The notes: a model not told the origin generated them from the sequence alone. Positions 9,256 to 18,841 are shown, numbered from the stretch's first letter. The stretch: DNA of 64,000 bases from FW021-bin31 sp964647485 (GCA_964647485.1 CAZYHV010000020.1:1-64000), one strand, 5' to 3'. Numbers and translations are program-made.

Positions 9256-10017
9256 TTATATAAGTTTATAATTAGATGCTTTTAAGATTGCCTCTGATAT
9301 GTTAGTAACGTTGAGTTTTTTAAATAGGTTCTGTTTATGATACTTAACAGTCGTAATATCTATGCATAGATAGTCTGCGATTTGATACATAGTAAGACCT
9401 TGTCCAGACAAGATTAAAATTTCTTTTTGCCTTCTGGTAAGTTTGACGATTGGCCTTAATTTCCAGCTTTTTATGGAAATATCATAGCTATAAATTTTAT
9501 TTTCTCCTTTTTCCCTAATCGTAATGTTTCCGGAGGTATCATTAGAAGCAAGAGAAATTATACACAATGCTAACCATATATTGGAGTCCCTATCCAGTAT
9601 TAACGGAGTAAGCTTGTGATTTATTAACATTAAATCTTTATCTTGCTGGATAAGATGAAAGTCATAAGATATTGTATAATTTAATCGATCTCTCACAGGC
9701 AGCTTATTATAAAATTTAAAGCCGGATTCATTTGCTTCTAAAAGTAATTCCAAGTCTTCCGTAGGAACATGATTTATATAGAAAAGATAGCCTTGTTTTA
9801 ATACAGATTCAGGACTTTCTCCACATAAAAATAGAGGATTATCTGATACATAAGCAAACCCTCTTTTATAATAATCTATAATATAAATACTTTGGTGCGT
9901 AAGCTGTGCAAATGCCTTAGCGGCATGTACTAACGGTTTGACTTTAATGTAATCTTCAGCTAAAGGGTTATCTCTTAATTCCAGGGGTTTAAAAAAATCA
10001 TTAGTAATAATTGCCAT
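9256..10017 (-). CDS. PAS-LuxR-type transcriptional regulator
   Basis: This 253-aa protein has an N-terminal PAS-like sensor region (about 20-170: FAQLTHQSIYIIDYYKRGFAYVSDNPLFLCGES, then a PEDL-like segment) and a C-terminal LuxR/GerE HTH (about 190-250: LTRRQKEILILSGQGLTMYQIADYLCIDITTVKYHKQNLFKKL). This architecture is common in Bacteroidetes, where the PAS region senses an unknown ligand. An AACC-n7-GGTT dyad lies about 40-60 nt upstream of the start. It is a candidate for the protein binding the ACAATTGT-core palindromes; it is the only intact stand-alone LuxR-type regulator near the peptide locus. Confidence 0.8.
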   Translation of the reverse strand: MAIITNDFFKPLELRDNPLAEDYIKVKPLVHAAKAFAQLTHQSIYIIDYYKRGFAYVSDNPLFLCGESPESVLKQGYLFYINHVPTEDLELLLEANESGFKFYNKLPVRDRLNYTISYDFHLIQQDKDLMLINHKLTPLILDRDSNIWLALCIISLASNDTSGNITIREKGENKIYSYDISIKSWKLRPIVKLTRRQKEILILSGQGLTMYQIADYLCIDITTVKYHKQNLFKKLNVTNISEAILKASNYKLI

Positions 10018-10329
10018 AAGATAGCGTATTTATTGTTTACATATTTTTATAATTTTGCTACTTAACCGACTATTGGTTGAAAAGATTGTCGTTATTATGA
10101 TAAAGTTATGAAATTTTTGTTAAAAATTAGTTCTATTAACAAATTTATATTTAGAATAATGTTATCTACCTTTTTACATATTATTGTAAATAGTATTTTA
10201 ATGGATGTTTTTACGAATTCATCAGATTGTGAGAATCAAATCAGCGTCCATTGGGTAGATAAGCTAGATGAAATACGGGGAAACCTATAGGGTAGAGCTA
10301 TTTCTACAAACAAATACAGGGAGACTGAC
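10018..10329. other. AT-rich intergenic region without supported genes
   Basis: It contains the promoter region of the PAS-LuxR gene (near 10020-10090) and a 60-codon open frame at 10108-10290 with no recognisable features. I see no gene I can support. Confidence 0.4.
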
Positions 10330-10730
10330 CGGATGTAGAGCCTCTCCGCCTGTTTGGAACCATGGATATTTTAACAAACTGAACGGGGATAAAGGGTTCC
10401 ATATAAATTTGACAGAAGGCACAATATCAATCTTGTATTGACTTATGTATTGAATGACCATATTGATTTTTCTGCTACCTGGGTCTATAGCACCGGTCAT
10501 GCTATCACGCTTCTGGTAACTACGTATTTCGGTGCAGAAAATGTGCCGGTGAATGATGACTTTCTCTATTCGATGTTTGATGTCAATAATGATGGTTCTG
10601 TTGCCTATATCCCTTCCCGGAACAATTTTAGAACGCGAAATTTTCGCTAGCTAAATCTCGGCATAGATTTAAAAAACATAAAAAGAAGGGGAGCAGAAAA
10701 CTGATGCAGTTGAGTCTGCTACCAATACTG
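10330..10730 (+). pseudogene. TonB-dependent receptor C-terminal remnant
   Basis: Reading rightward, the frame around 10410-10650 gives RRHNINLVLTYVLNDHIDFS, then ATWVYSTGHAITL, and near the end SRNNFRTRNFR followed by LNLGIDLKNIKRRG. This is the order seen in the last strands of Bacteroidetes TonB-dependent receptors ('R.HDi....Y.l....dlSa.wvY.tG.a.TlP...Y...N..R...YHRlDlgi.f.kk..rge'). Stops interrupt it, and the preceding barrel and plug are missing. Confidence 0.65.
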
Positions 10731-10857
10731 CCTTTCATATCTTATAAATTTAGGTTTTGATATAAATGAAATATCTGGTACGGTCTTTCAACTTCAGTAA
10801 TAATATTATGGATGTTAGGACTTTTCTAAAAGCTAATTGCTATTTTTCAAGAAATCA

Positions 10858-10920
10858 CCTATACAATTGTATAGTTTCTAATCAGAGTACTTTATTTTGT
10901 TTTATTTTAATTATATCTTT
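10858..10920 (+). promoter_or_regulatory. Palindrome CCTATACAATTGTATAG with downstream -7-like element
   Basis: A perfect 17-nt-range dyad (10858-10874) contains the ACAATTGT core. TATCTTTG (10913-10920) matches TAnnTTTG, but 55 nt from the dyad start rather than 40. The next gene rightward is the broken LuxR-type regulator at 11398. The roughly 470 nt between hold nothing I recognise. Confidence 0.45.
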
Positions 10921-11397
10921 GTTATATAATCATCTGGATCGAGTTTCTTATTAACTTAAATAAAATTTCACAGTTCAGTTTTTCATTTATTGCAGTTGGT
11001 AACTGAGATTCTTTATATATTATTAATAAGTATAAACTGTAGAGTGTATTAGAATAAAAAATTGGGTATTTGGCTTGAACTGCACTTAACGTGTATAGGA
11101 TGTTAATCATGAGATCAGCATTTGCGTTTGGGCTTCATCAAAAAGGATCTATGAAACCTTTACTACTTCTGTATTTACCACTTCATATTTGATTTCTTTC
11201 CGAAATGAAATACCAGATCTAATAAAAAAACCGGATCGCAGACCTTGGTTTCTAATTTGTTTTAATCACTAATAAAATTTGATGAATATTAACATCTACT
11301 ATTATGAAACATCTAAAATCGTAACTATTCCTTTTCGTTTTTTTTTGAAAAAACATTAATCGCATTCAAAGTATCTCGTAATTCAATTTTATTTCCC

Positions 11398-12035
11398 ATG
11401 AAAAGAGAATGTACTTTCGCCCCTTCTTCTGGCAATGAAATACCAAACAAGCGCACTGATATGATGTTTATCGCATGTTTAAAACGCAAAGCCGTTATTT
11501 GGTGCAATACAGAAATGGAAGACGGTTTGGGGTATTCGCTGTGTGAAATGAAAGCAATGGGTCCTGATTTTTTTAAAGAGTTGATTCATCCACAGGACTA
11601 TCCACGTTCATTAAATATAAGGCACTTATTTATTGCTGGGCTGACCAAATTCCGAAACATTTGCAGAATCCGTCCGGCAAAAAAAAGCAATGGCGGTGGT
11701 CTGACGCCGATATCACGGTAAAAGAACGGGACAATGAGGGACAGCCCATTAAAATCATAGCCCGCGTAAAGTTTTGGAACAAAGGCGAGACTCCCATGGA
11801 CATAGAGGCTTTGCATAAGGCCCGAACAAGCTTTATTCCTATTATTCACAAGCTTACCAAATGTGAAAGACAATTACTCCCTTATGTTGCTGCGGGGGTA
11901 GGAGACAAAAGAATAGCTGCGGATTTATGTAAAAGTCAAAAAACGATAAAAACACATGTTAAACATATCATGGAGAAGCTATATCTCCATAAAAGAACCA
12001 AATTAGTGGCGCTCCTGAAGGAATTTGGTTACTAA
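11398..12035 (+). pseudogene. PAS-LuxR-type regulator with a frameshift in an A8 tract
   Basis: Two overlapping frames form one protein of about 212 aa. The first part (from 11398) has a PAS-like sequence ending FRNICRIRP. The second continues KKKQWRWSDADITVKERDNEGQP, a PAS/PAC-like core, and ends in a LuxR HTH (LTKCERQLLPYVAAGVGDKRIAADLCKSQKTIKTHVKHIMEKLYL). The break is in AAAAAAAA at 11679-11686; one extra A would restore the frame. It lies directly upstream of the VKOR gene promoter, so it is the positional candidate for the cluster regulator. It may be truly broken, rescued by slippage, phase-variable, or a sequence error. Confidence 0.75.
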
Positions 12036-12037
12036 AA

Positions 12038-12085
12038 ATACCACATCTGTAGTATTTTATATGTGAAAAAGAGGTTTTACCTTTA
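12038..12085 (+). promoter_or_regulatory. Operator and promoter of the VKOR-thioredoxin gene
   Basis: ATACCACATCTGTAGTAT (12038-12055) is an inverted repeat with a slightly degenerate core. Exactly 40 nt from its first base is TACCTTTA (12078-12085), matching the Bacteroidetes -7 TAnnTTTG at 7 of 8 positions. The dyad begins 2 nt after the stop of the LuxR-type pseudogene. The start codon follows about 60 nt downstream. Confidence 0.7.
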
Positions 12086-12144
12086 CATATAGATACAAAC
12101 GAGGAATGTTTCCTTGTTTATTATACTGAATAATTTAGAAGAAT

Positions 12145-13803
12145 ATGACCTCTATATTTACTACACCGCAAGACAATGTAATAACAGCCACATCCAGACT
12201 TATTAGGTTACTGAAAGTTCATGTAACTCAATCTACCCTGCAACAAATTTTACGAAGACACCCGGATTACCCCAGCTTATTGAGTGTGATGGATGCACTT
12301 TCTGAATGGGAAATTAAAAGTATGGGAATTCAGGTACCCATTTCTCAATTATCTTCTCTACCTCTTCCTTTGATAGTACAAATAAAAGAAGAGATGCGAA
12401 ATGAATTTGTGGTGGTGGAAAGCGTAACAAAGGAAAAGATAACCTACTATCTAAATAACGAGTCCGTTACAAAATCACTTACTGATTTTGCTGAAATTTA
12501 TCAAGGTACTGCACTGATAACGGAGGCCTTGGAAAATGCAGGAGAGGAACAATATAAAGCCAAACACCGATTAGAAGGGCTTAAAAAGCTACGGATTCCC
12601 GCAGTACTAATAATGGCATTGTCCCTTTTAGGAATAATGTATCTGTCAGTAGAAACGATCGATATTTTCACTATTTTATTTTCACTGTTTTCTCTGGTGG
12701 GGACTGTGGTGACTGCCGGACTATTATGGTATGAAGTAGATCAACAGAATCCGGTGTTACATAAAATTTGTACTTCCGGTAGGAATACCAACTGTGGAAA
12801 TGTGCTCCAATCCAAAGCAGCTAAGTTAGGTAATGTTATCAGTTGGAGTGAGGTGGGTTTCATTTATTTTACAGGAGGTTTTTTAAGTCTGCTACTGAGT
12901 GGAATGAATCCTAATGTAATGTATTTGTTGGGATGGTTAACTGTCCTGGCTGCTCCTTATGTGCTCTTTTCTGTTTATTATCAATGGCGGATAGCCAAAG
13001 AATGGTGTGTACTATGTTTAGCGGTACAGGGGCTTTTGGTTGCCGAATTAGCTCTTACCCTTGGAAGCGGTGTATTAACAGTGTCATGGGAAGGACTTGC
13101 TTTATCCTTATGGGGCATTCTAATCTTCTCTTTCCTGAGTCCCGGCTTAGTATGGAGTGTTTTAAAGCCCTTGTGGATTAAAGCAGAGGAGGAAAAGCGG
13201 GAAAAAACGGATTTATTTCGTTTAAAGCACGACAGTCGTATTTTCAATGCACTGCTCCCGAAACAAAAGGTCATCTCTTCGGAAGAAATTAAAAAATTGG
13301 GGATTACCCTTGGAAAGTCTGATGCGAAATATCAATTAGTTAAAGTCTGTAATCCTTATTGTGGCCCCTGCGCCCGTGCTCATCCAAAAATAGAAAAAAT
13401 TTTGGAAAACAACCCTGAAGTGTCAGCTCAGATTATTTTTACAGCCACCAATGAGAAAAAAGATATTCGCAGACTACCTGCGATGCACTTGATGGCCATA
13501 GACGAGAAAGGAGACAAAGAACTGACTAAACAGGCTTTGGAGGATTGGTATAATCCTAAAGGGAAAGATTCCCTCAATGTTAAAACTCCGGCAGACAGGT
13601 ATGATGTTTTTTCTCATAAATACCCGATGAATGGAGAAGTACAGCGTCAAGGAAAAAAATTAGAGGAAATGAGTGAATGGTGTGAAAAGACAGAGATAAG
13701 CTTTACTCCAACGTTTTTTATCATCAATGCAAATGCAGGAAGGAAGGGATTCCAATTACCGGAAATATACGGAGTCGAGGATTTAAAATACTTGTTGGGT
13801 TAA
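12145..13803 (+). CDS. C39-like / VKOR / thioredoxin fusion (disulfide-forming enzyme)
   Basis: A 552-aa inner-membrane protein. Residues about 15-130 resemble a C39 peptidase fold (YPSLLSVMDALSEWEIKSMG...LPLPLIVQIKEEMRNEFVVVES) but lack the catalytic Cys and His. Residues about 150-310 form a VKOR domain with 4-5 helices, the loop pair CTSGRNTNCGN and quinone-site WCVLC. Residues about 375-552 form a thioredoxin domain with CNPYCGPC. VKOR oxidises its fused thioredoxin, which makes disulfides in exported substrates. The dead C39-like domain may bind the double-glycine leader of the precursors (inference). It is the first gene of the peptide locus, has its own regulon promoter and is followed by a terminator hairpin. 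Confidence 0.85.
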   Translation: MTSIFTTPQDNVITATSRLIRLLKVHVTQSTLQQILRRHPDYPSLLSVMDALSEWEIKSMGIQVPISQLSSLPLPLIVQIKEEMRNEFVVVESVTKEKITYYLNNESVTKSLTDFAEIYQGTALITEALENAGEEQYKAKHRLEGLKKLRIPAVLIMALSLLGIMYLSVETIDIFTILFSLFSLVGTVVTAGLLWYEVDQQNPVLHKICTSGRNTNCGNVLQSKAAKLGNVISWSEVGFIYFTGGFLSLLLSGMNPNVMYLLGWLTVLAAPYVLFSVYYQWRIAKEWCVLCLAVQGLLVAELALTLGSGVLTVSWEGLALSLWGILIFSFLSPGLVWSVLKPLWIKAEEEKREKTDLFRLKHDSRIFNALLPKQKVISSEEIKKLGITLGKSDAKYQLVKVCNPYCGPCARAHPKIEKILENNPEVSAQIIFTATNEKKDIRRLPAMHLMAIDEKGDKELTKQALEDWYNPKGKDSLNVKTPADRYDVFSHKYPMNGEVQRQGKKLEEMSEWCEKTEISFTPTFFIINANAGRKGFQLPEIYGVEDLKYLLG

Positions 13804-13807
13804 AAAC

Positions 13808-13842
13808 CTTCCTTAAGAGGAAAATTTTTGCTCTTAAGGAAG
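13808..13842 (+). terminator. Hairpin after the VKOR gene
   Basis: CTTCCTTAAGAG and CTCTTAAGGAAG form a perfect 12-bp stem with an 11-nt AT-rich loop, 5 nt after the stop codon. A second small stem (CCTCT/AGAGG, about 13858-13873) follows. It probably separates the VKOR gene from precursor 1. Confidence 0.65.
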
Positions 13843-13907
13843 CAAACAAAATTTGTTCCTCTCGTGAAAGAGGAGTATAAGAACGTTTCGCTAGTTGCCA
13901 TTCTCTG

Positions 13908-14103
13908 GAGGCAACACCAGAGTAGTGAAATCTCCATCTTAAGAAGGAATCGTGCAATTCTTTCTGTCTCAGAAATAGCACTTTTCCGACTTGGGATGGG
14001 ATGATTAGAGACAGTAAAAAGAGACAGATTCTATGAGACAGTATCGTTGATAAAAATGCAGCGAGCAGAAATTTTATTTTTTAATTTTTAAAAAGTTATT
14101 AAA
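13908..14103 (+). repeat. Conserved 5' leader, copy 1 (precursor 1)
   Basis: About 195 nt shared with the regions before precursors 2-5. Landmarks are CACCAGAGTAGTGAAA, CTTAAGAAGGA, a run of GAGACAG repeats, and GCAGAAATTTTATT just before the start. Copy 1 has a stop in the short frame preceding the precursor, so that frame is not an N-terminal extension. No copy of the ACAATTGT operator is visible before it; transcription may come through from the VKOR gene. Confidence 0.65.
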
Positions 14104-14397
14104 ATGGAAAAGTTAAAATTAGGAGAGTTAAACCTAGGCAAAAATGCTGAGGTACTCTCAAGAGAACAGCTGAAAAAGGTACTTGGAGGAGCAGGATCTG
14201 GAAGTGGAACTAATAAGCCCTGCACTTTTTCTATAAGCTGTGTGTATGAAGAAGGATATCACGGAGATGGATCAGGAGGCTGTTCAGGAACTGCTGATTC
14301 AAATGGGAATTGTTTCCCGGCAGAACAACAATGTTATGAACAGGCTAACGAACATTGTGATTCTCAACCACATTGTGTCGCTTGTGTTCCTTATTAA
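14104..14397 (+). CDS. Precursor peptide 1: double-glycine leader, 8-Cys core
   Basis: A 97-aa precursor. The leader ends LSREQLKKVLGG, matching the LSxxELxxIxGG pattern cut by C39 exporters. The predicted mature peptide starts AGSGSGTNKPC and has 8 cysteines, consistent with four disulfides. The core is rich in Gly, Ser, Asp and aromatic residues and has no Thr/Ser-Cys pattern typical of lanthipeptides. The start codon is certain because the upstream frame has a stop. The matching TlpA-like partner follows after a hairpin. Activity is unknown: bacteriocin, pheromone or other. Confidence 0.85.
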   Translation: MEKLKLGELNLGKNAEVLSREQLKKVLGGAGSGSGTNKPCTFSISCVYEEGYHGDGSGGCSGTADSNGNCFPAEQQCYEQANEHCDSQPHCVACVPY

Positions 14398-14411
14398 ATA
14401 ATTTTTTATGG

Positions 14412-14491
14412 ATTAGGTGGTTATAAGTATGTATAAAGGTAAAAGTACATGTTTATGGTAACCTATTATAGATACTACTTAATCACCTAAT
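14412..14491 (+). terminator. Long imperfect hairpin between precursor 1 and its TlpA gene
   Basis: ATTAGGTGGTTATAAGTA pairs imperfectly with TACTACTTAATCACCTAAT across a central segment. It lies 15 nt after the precursor stop and ends about 20 nt before the TlpA-like start. It is probably an attenuator or mRNA-stabilising structure that gives more precursor than partner. Confidence 0.5.
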
Positions 14492-14513
14492 TCTCTTAAT
14501 TCAAATGCCAGAT

Positions 14514-15968
14514 ATGAAATTTCATATAGTTCTTCTGCTTATTTTTTTCCCTTTTATCTTGTATGGACAAAATTCAAATAAAGTCATTATAAAAGGAAAA
14601 GTGAAATCAGATAATCTTCAAAATTTAAAAATCTATAGCTATGGGGTAGATGAAAACCTTTTTACCTCAAGATTAGATACTATTTTCACGGTTACCCCTT
14701 ATATCCCCTTTCAATTTGAGTTTACTATTGACCATAGTGGGATGTATGGCATACAAGATGGCATGTGGAGTATGTTTACACATAAAATATTTTTAGAAAA
14801 GAGGGATACTATTACCCTGCTTTTTACCCCGAGACCGCATTATGAGAAACAGTTAAAAGGACGGCATCCCATTTTTACTGCCCATTTGATGTCCGTTCAT
14901 GCTAAATTTTCAGGGAATATTTCCTTCTTTGATTCTTTAGCTTATCAAAGACCTCTAAAGTATGGAAAGATAAAGCATGAACCCTTAACAACATATAGAA
15001 AAAGGATAGATAGCTTTTATCACCTCTGGCAGGGTATTTTGCATAAATTCAAGAAAAAAAATCTTGTTTCACCTACCTTTGTCCCTTATGCGCAGGCTGA
15101 ACTTTATTCAAGATATATAGGATGGCTTACCGGTCCAGCTTTAACTATACCGAGAGAACAATTTCCCAACGATTATTTTAAGATAGTCAAATCCATAAGT
15201 CTCAATAATCCTGAATATCTGAGGAGTTTAAAATCTTATGTAAATGGGATATCCTATTACGTGAAATTTATTAAGAATGATTATAATATTAAGAATTCCT
15301 ATGCTAATCTAAAAGGTGAGTTTACCACTTTATTAAATAATGAAACCGGTATAGTCTTGGATAAGATGTTGGCACTTTGGTTGTTAAAATATAATAACAA
15401 GGGGAATGCTTATTTTGACACTGCTTACCATATTTTTCTCCAAAAGTCTAGAAATAATAATATTCGACAACTGGTTAAAAGTAAGATTACTCCAAACCAA
15501 GGTGTGAAAAATAACAAAAATGCATTATCGTGGGCAGAAGTGCTTACAAAAGCAGAAGTTTATACCCCTGAGGGCGAGTTGCGCCAAATCAAGGATATAC
15601 TTTCAAAAAACAAACCGATTTTAATAGATTGTTGGGCTACTTGGTGTGCTCCTTGTAGATCACAGATGCCTTATTTAAAAAAGATAGAAAAAGAATATGC
15701 TGATTCAGTGCAATTCGTCTCTTTGTCCTTTGACGAAAAAAATAAGCAGTGGAAAGACTTCATGTCTGCCAATAAAAGTAATCTTTCCGGGGTGCAATAT
15801 CGCTTATATAATACTTTTTCTTCTCCCTTCGTCAAATATTTAAAAATTGAGGCGATACCTCGTTATGTTCTTTTGTCCAAATCAGGAAAAGAAGTTTTAA
15901 TAACTAAGATGACTTTGCCTTCTCTGACAGATAGGTTTAAGAAAGAGCTTAATAAATCTCTAAAATAG
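14514..15968 (+). CDS. Exported TlpA-like thioredoxin, partner of precursor 1
   Basis: About 484 aa; MKFHIVLLLIFFPFILYGQN is a Sec signal peptide, so the fourth codon of the longer frame is the likely start. Residues about 25-350 are a beta-rich then helical region of the DUF4369-like type found before many Bacteroidetes TlpA domains. The C-terminal thioredoxin domain has DCWATWCAPCRSQMPYLK (CAPC). Members act in the periplasm as reductases or isomerases of disulfides. The pairing with an 8-Cys precursor suggests a dedicated disulfide-shuffling or proof-reading role, though immunity is an alternative. Confidence 0.8.
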   Translation: MKFHIVLLLIFFPFILYGQNSNKVIIKGKVKSDNLQNLKIYSYGVDENLFTSRLDTIFTVTPYIPFQFEFTIDHSGMYGIQDGMWSMFTHKIFLEKRDTITLLFTPRPHYEKQLKGRHPIFTAHLMSVHAKFSGNISFFDSLAYQRPLKYGKIKHEPLTTYRKRIDSFYHLWQGILHKFKKKNLVSPTFVPYAQAELYSRYIGWLTGPALTIPREQFPNDYFKIVKSISLNNPEYLRSLKSYVNGISYYVKFIKNDYNIKNSYANLKGEFTTLLNNETGIVLDKMLALWLLKYNNKGNAYFDTAYHIFLQKSRNNNIRQLVKSKITPNQGVKNNKNALSWAEVLTKAEVYTPEGELRQIKDILSKNKPILIDCWATWCAPCRSQMPYLKKIEKEYADSVQFVSLSFDEKNKQWKDFMSANKSNLSGVQYRLYNTFSSPFVKYLKIEAIPRYVLLSKSGKEVLITKMTLPSLTDRFKKELNKSLK

Positions 15969-16075
15969 AAAGAGAAAAAATTTACTTTACAGCCATATCA
16001 GTGGAGGCTAATCATTATACTTTTTTATAATTTTTCTACGAGAGTTAAAATATTTATTTAGAAAAAAAGCAACAA

Positions 16076-17677
16076 ATGCTATTTGTTTCAGCACAACCAG
16101 ATGAATATTATTTCCTTTGGCAATTAGAATTGCAATTGTACAACCTGTATAAATTAGGAGTTCCAAAGGAAAAGATTCATGTTCTAATAGGATACCAACC
16201 TGAAAAAGGGATTGATATTGAATATCAGAATCTCTCAAAAAAAAATCGATTTGCGCAATTTTTCTTTTATCCGGATGATAGAAGACAGAAGGGTTATCTA
16301 TCCTCAATCAGGCCTCATTTGCTCAAACAACATTTTAAAAGATATCCGAAGTTGAGTACGTTACCTATTTTTTATCATGATTCTGATATTTTATTTCATA
16401 GTCTTCCCAATTTTCAGAAATTTAATAAAGGAAAGGATTGGTTTGTCTCTGATACCAGAAAATATATAAGTACTACTTATATTGATATGGCCGGCGGAAA
16501 GGGGCTTTTAAAAAAAATGTGTCAAATAGTTGGAATATCTCCTGATATTGTTAAGGATAATGATAGCAATGCCGGTGGAGCTCAATATATTATAAAAGAT
16601 GTAGATTACTTATTTTGGGAAAAGGTAGAAGAAGATAGTGAAAGACTATATAAACTCTTATCTGATCACAATCAAAAAGAAGGAGAAAAGTACTATAAAG
16701 AAAAGGGTAAGCCTATTTCACGATATCATGGGATACAAGCGTGGTGCGCAGACATGTGGGCTTTATTATGGAATGCTTGGCTTAATAAGTATAACGTTAA
16801 AATAGATAAAGAACTGGATTTCTGCTGGCCTCACGATGAGTATAAATCTTTTGAAAAAAAGAAAATATTACATTACACAGGAACAATAGAATCTAACAAT
16901 AAGAAATTATTTGGGAAGACACATTATATTCATTATCCTCCATATTATGATGATGATTTGAATTTAATTGACAAAAATACATGTAGCTATATAGTTGTCC
17001 AAAAAATTGATGAACTCCTGAAAGCTCAAAAGAGATATGATTTAAAAGATGTATCCTTTCTGATTCCAGCGAAAGTAGATTCTGAGGAAAAAAAAAGGAA
17101 TATTCTGATTATTATCAAATACCTTCAAAAGTATTTCGATACCAATATTATAATCCTTGAAATAAATGATAAACAAAAGATTGATCCCAAGGAATTACCT
17201 GCTTCTGTGGCCTACTTACATAAGAAAAATCAGCAAAAAAAATATAATAAAGTAAAATCTTGCCAGGAGTTGTGGTGTAGATGCCAAACCCCTATTATTT
17301 CTTTATTCAGTACGGATGTCGTTTTACCTGTAGACCAAATGATAGCGGCTGTAGAAGCTGCTAGACAAGGACACATGCTTATCTCTCCTTTTTCTGAGCC
17401 ATTTTTTAAAGTAGATCAATTATTTAAAGAAATATTCGGACGGTTATTAGATCCCAAAGTTTTAGAATTGAACAGAGGGAAATTTAATAAAGAGACCAAA
17501 CAATCTCAAGAAAAAGTCTTCTTTATGAAGAAAGAAATGTTTTTAAACATGAATAGTGAAGAAGTATATTCAAGTAAAAAGGGAAATAGGGAACTTGATA
17601 TGACAAAAAGGTTTAAAAATCTTAGTGCTAAAACCCGCCCTATTTCAGGTCCGGTCTTTCGTTTATGGCATCCTTAA
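16076..17677 (+). CDS. Two-domain glycosyltransferase-like protein
   Basis: 533 aa, no signal or membrane segment, so cytosolic. The N-terminal half (about 1-290) has a nucleotide-sugar fold with a DxD-type motif (FYHDSDILFH, about residues 98-107), an acceptor-side segment (DNDSNAGGAQYI) and YHGIQAWCADMWALLW. The C-terminal half (about 310-500) looks GT2-like: DVSFLIPAKVDSEEKKRNI at its start and ISLFSTDVVLP as a possible metal-binding loop. It starts the glycosyltransferase/LanC block; the LanC-like start is 17 nt after its stop. The acceptor is probably the precursor peptide (inference). Two A9 tracts in the frame are intact. Confidence 0.7.
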   Translation: MLFVSAQPDEYYFLWQLELQLYNLYKLGVPKEKIHVLIGYQPEKGIDIEYQNLSKKNRFAQFFFYPDDRRQKGYLSSIRPHLLKQHFKRYPKLSTLPIFYHDSDILFHSLPNFQKFNKGKDWFVSDTRKYISTTYIDMAGGKGLLKKMCQIVGISPDIVKDNDSNAGGAQYIIKDVDYLFWEKVEEDSERLYKLLSDHNQKEGEKYYKEKGKPISRYHGIQAWCADMWALLWNAWLNKYNVKIDKELDFCWPHDEYKSFEKKKILHYTGTIESNNKKLFGKTHYIHYPPYYDDDLNLIDKNTCSYIVVQKIDELLKAQKRYDLKDVSFLIPAKVDSEEKKRNILIIIKYLQKYFDTNIIILEINDKQKIDPKELPASVAYLHKKNQQKKYNKVKSCQELWCRCQTPIISLFSTDVVLPVDQMIAAVEAARQGHMLISPFSEPFFKVDQLFKEIFGRLLDPKVLELNRGKFNKETKQSQEKVFFMKKEMFLNMNSEEVYSSKKGNRELDMTKRFKNLSAKTRPISGPVFRLWHP

Positions 17678-17694
17678 AATTTAAAGTATTTTAA

Positions 17695-18756
17695 ATGACA
17701 ACAGATCAAACATTTGACGACGTTGCTTACTCCTTCTATTTTGAAAATGAGCATAAAATAAAAAGTTGGGGACTTTCTTCCGGAAAAGCAGGAGAAATAA
17801 TGATACTCCTACTTCTATATCAGTATTTAAAAAGAGATGATTATCTTGAAAAGGCTAATCTGCTCCTTGAAGATATTGCAATTCATATTTCTCAAGTTAA
17901 AGACCCGGGATTCATGTTAGGTTTATCGGGTATAGGGTGGTTAATAGAATGGATTGCTCAAAATGGTTTTATGGAAATAAATACGGATAAGGTGCTGGAA
18001 GAAGTAGATGATAGACTATATAAAACGGTCTTGTTTACTACCTCAAAGGACATTTCCGTATATAATGGTATAGTAGGGAAAGCTTTATATTTCTTGAATC
18101 GGCATCAAAGTAAAAACTACGGTACTCATCGTTACAAAACAATTTGTCATGAAGAGTGTTTGGTTTTATTAACAGATGCTCTTCAACAAAAATTACTAGA
18201 GAAAGACGGTCTTTTAATGAGAAAACGTAAACTTGCCCTTTCGAAATTAAAGCAAGTGGGAGATGCCCTCATTTTTCTGACGAAATTGAGTAAAACCAGA
18301 ATTAATTGGTCGGTAGTAGAAGATTGTATTTATAAAATAACAAATTTTGTAGAGAATAAGCTACCATCAATAGAAGGTAATAATGGGGACATAGATAATT
18401 CAGATACCTATGAATCATTCTATTTATCCTACTGTTATTGGAAGGCGGGAGTGATTTTTAAATGTAAAAAATGGGAATTGAAAGGATTGTCTTGTTTGAG
18501 GTTTTATATAAAAAATAATAACTATGTTCTTCCACAAAGTACTCCCAGAATTGACTGGCTCTTTTTATTGGTAGATTTACGTACTCAGCTAGACATTCCT
18601 GAATATTCAAAAATCATAGATGAAAGGTACCAGAATATTTGTAAAGATCATATTCCACCCTTTCTTAAAAATGGTTTTGGAAGTTTGGTCCTATCAGGAC
18701 TTAATCTAAAATATAATAGGAAATACAATTGGCAGGAAATTTTAATTTGTTGCTAA
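17695..18756 (+). CDS. LanC-like protein without recognisable zinc ligands
   Basis: 353 aa. The pattern of LanC-type barrels is visible (SSGKAGEIMILLLLYQYLKRDDYLEKANLLL, PGFMLGLSGIGWLIEW, VYNGIVGKALYFLNRH), each an inner-helix Gly-rich repeat. The hallmark zinc ligands of lanthionine cyclases (WCYG and CHG) are absent; the corresponding helix reads YLSYCYWKAG. No LanB or LanM dehydratase is present in the window. It therefore probably does not make lanthionine and may be a scaffold or a different cyclase. It sits tightly after the two-domain glycosyltransferase. Confidence 0.7.
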   Translation: MTTDQTFDDVAYSFYFENEHKIKSWGLSSGKAGEIMILLLLYQYLKRDDYLEKANLLLEDIAIHISQVKDPGFMLGLSGIGWLIEWIAQNGFMEINTDKVLEEVDDRLYKTVLFTTSKDISVYNGIVGKALYFLNRHQSKNYGTHRYKTICHEECLVLLTDALQQKLLEKDGLLMRKRKLALSKLKQVGDALIFLTKLSKTRINWSVVEDCIYKITNFVENKLPSIEGNNGDIDNSDTYESFYLSYCYWKAGVIFKCKKWELKGLSCLRFYIKNNNYVLPQSTPRIDWLFLLVDLRTQLDIPEYSKIIDERYQNICKDHIPPFLKNGFGSLVLSGLNLKYNRKYNWQEILICC

Positions 18757-18841
18757 TTATTTTCTGCAGATAACTCAATACTTATTAACTTGTTTTATCT
18801 ACGATAAAAGTATTTCTTTTATAAAAACAGTTAACTTATTA

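Noticed and set aside
10108..10290. 60-codon open frame
   Set aside because: AT-rich with no recognisable motif, signal or conserved context.
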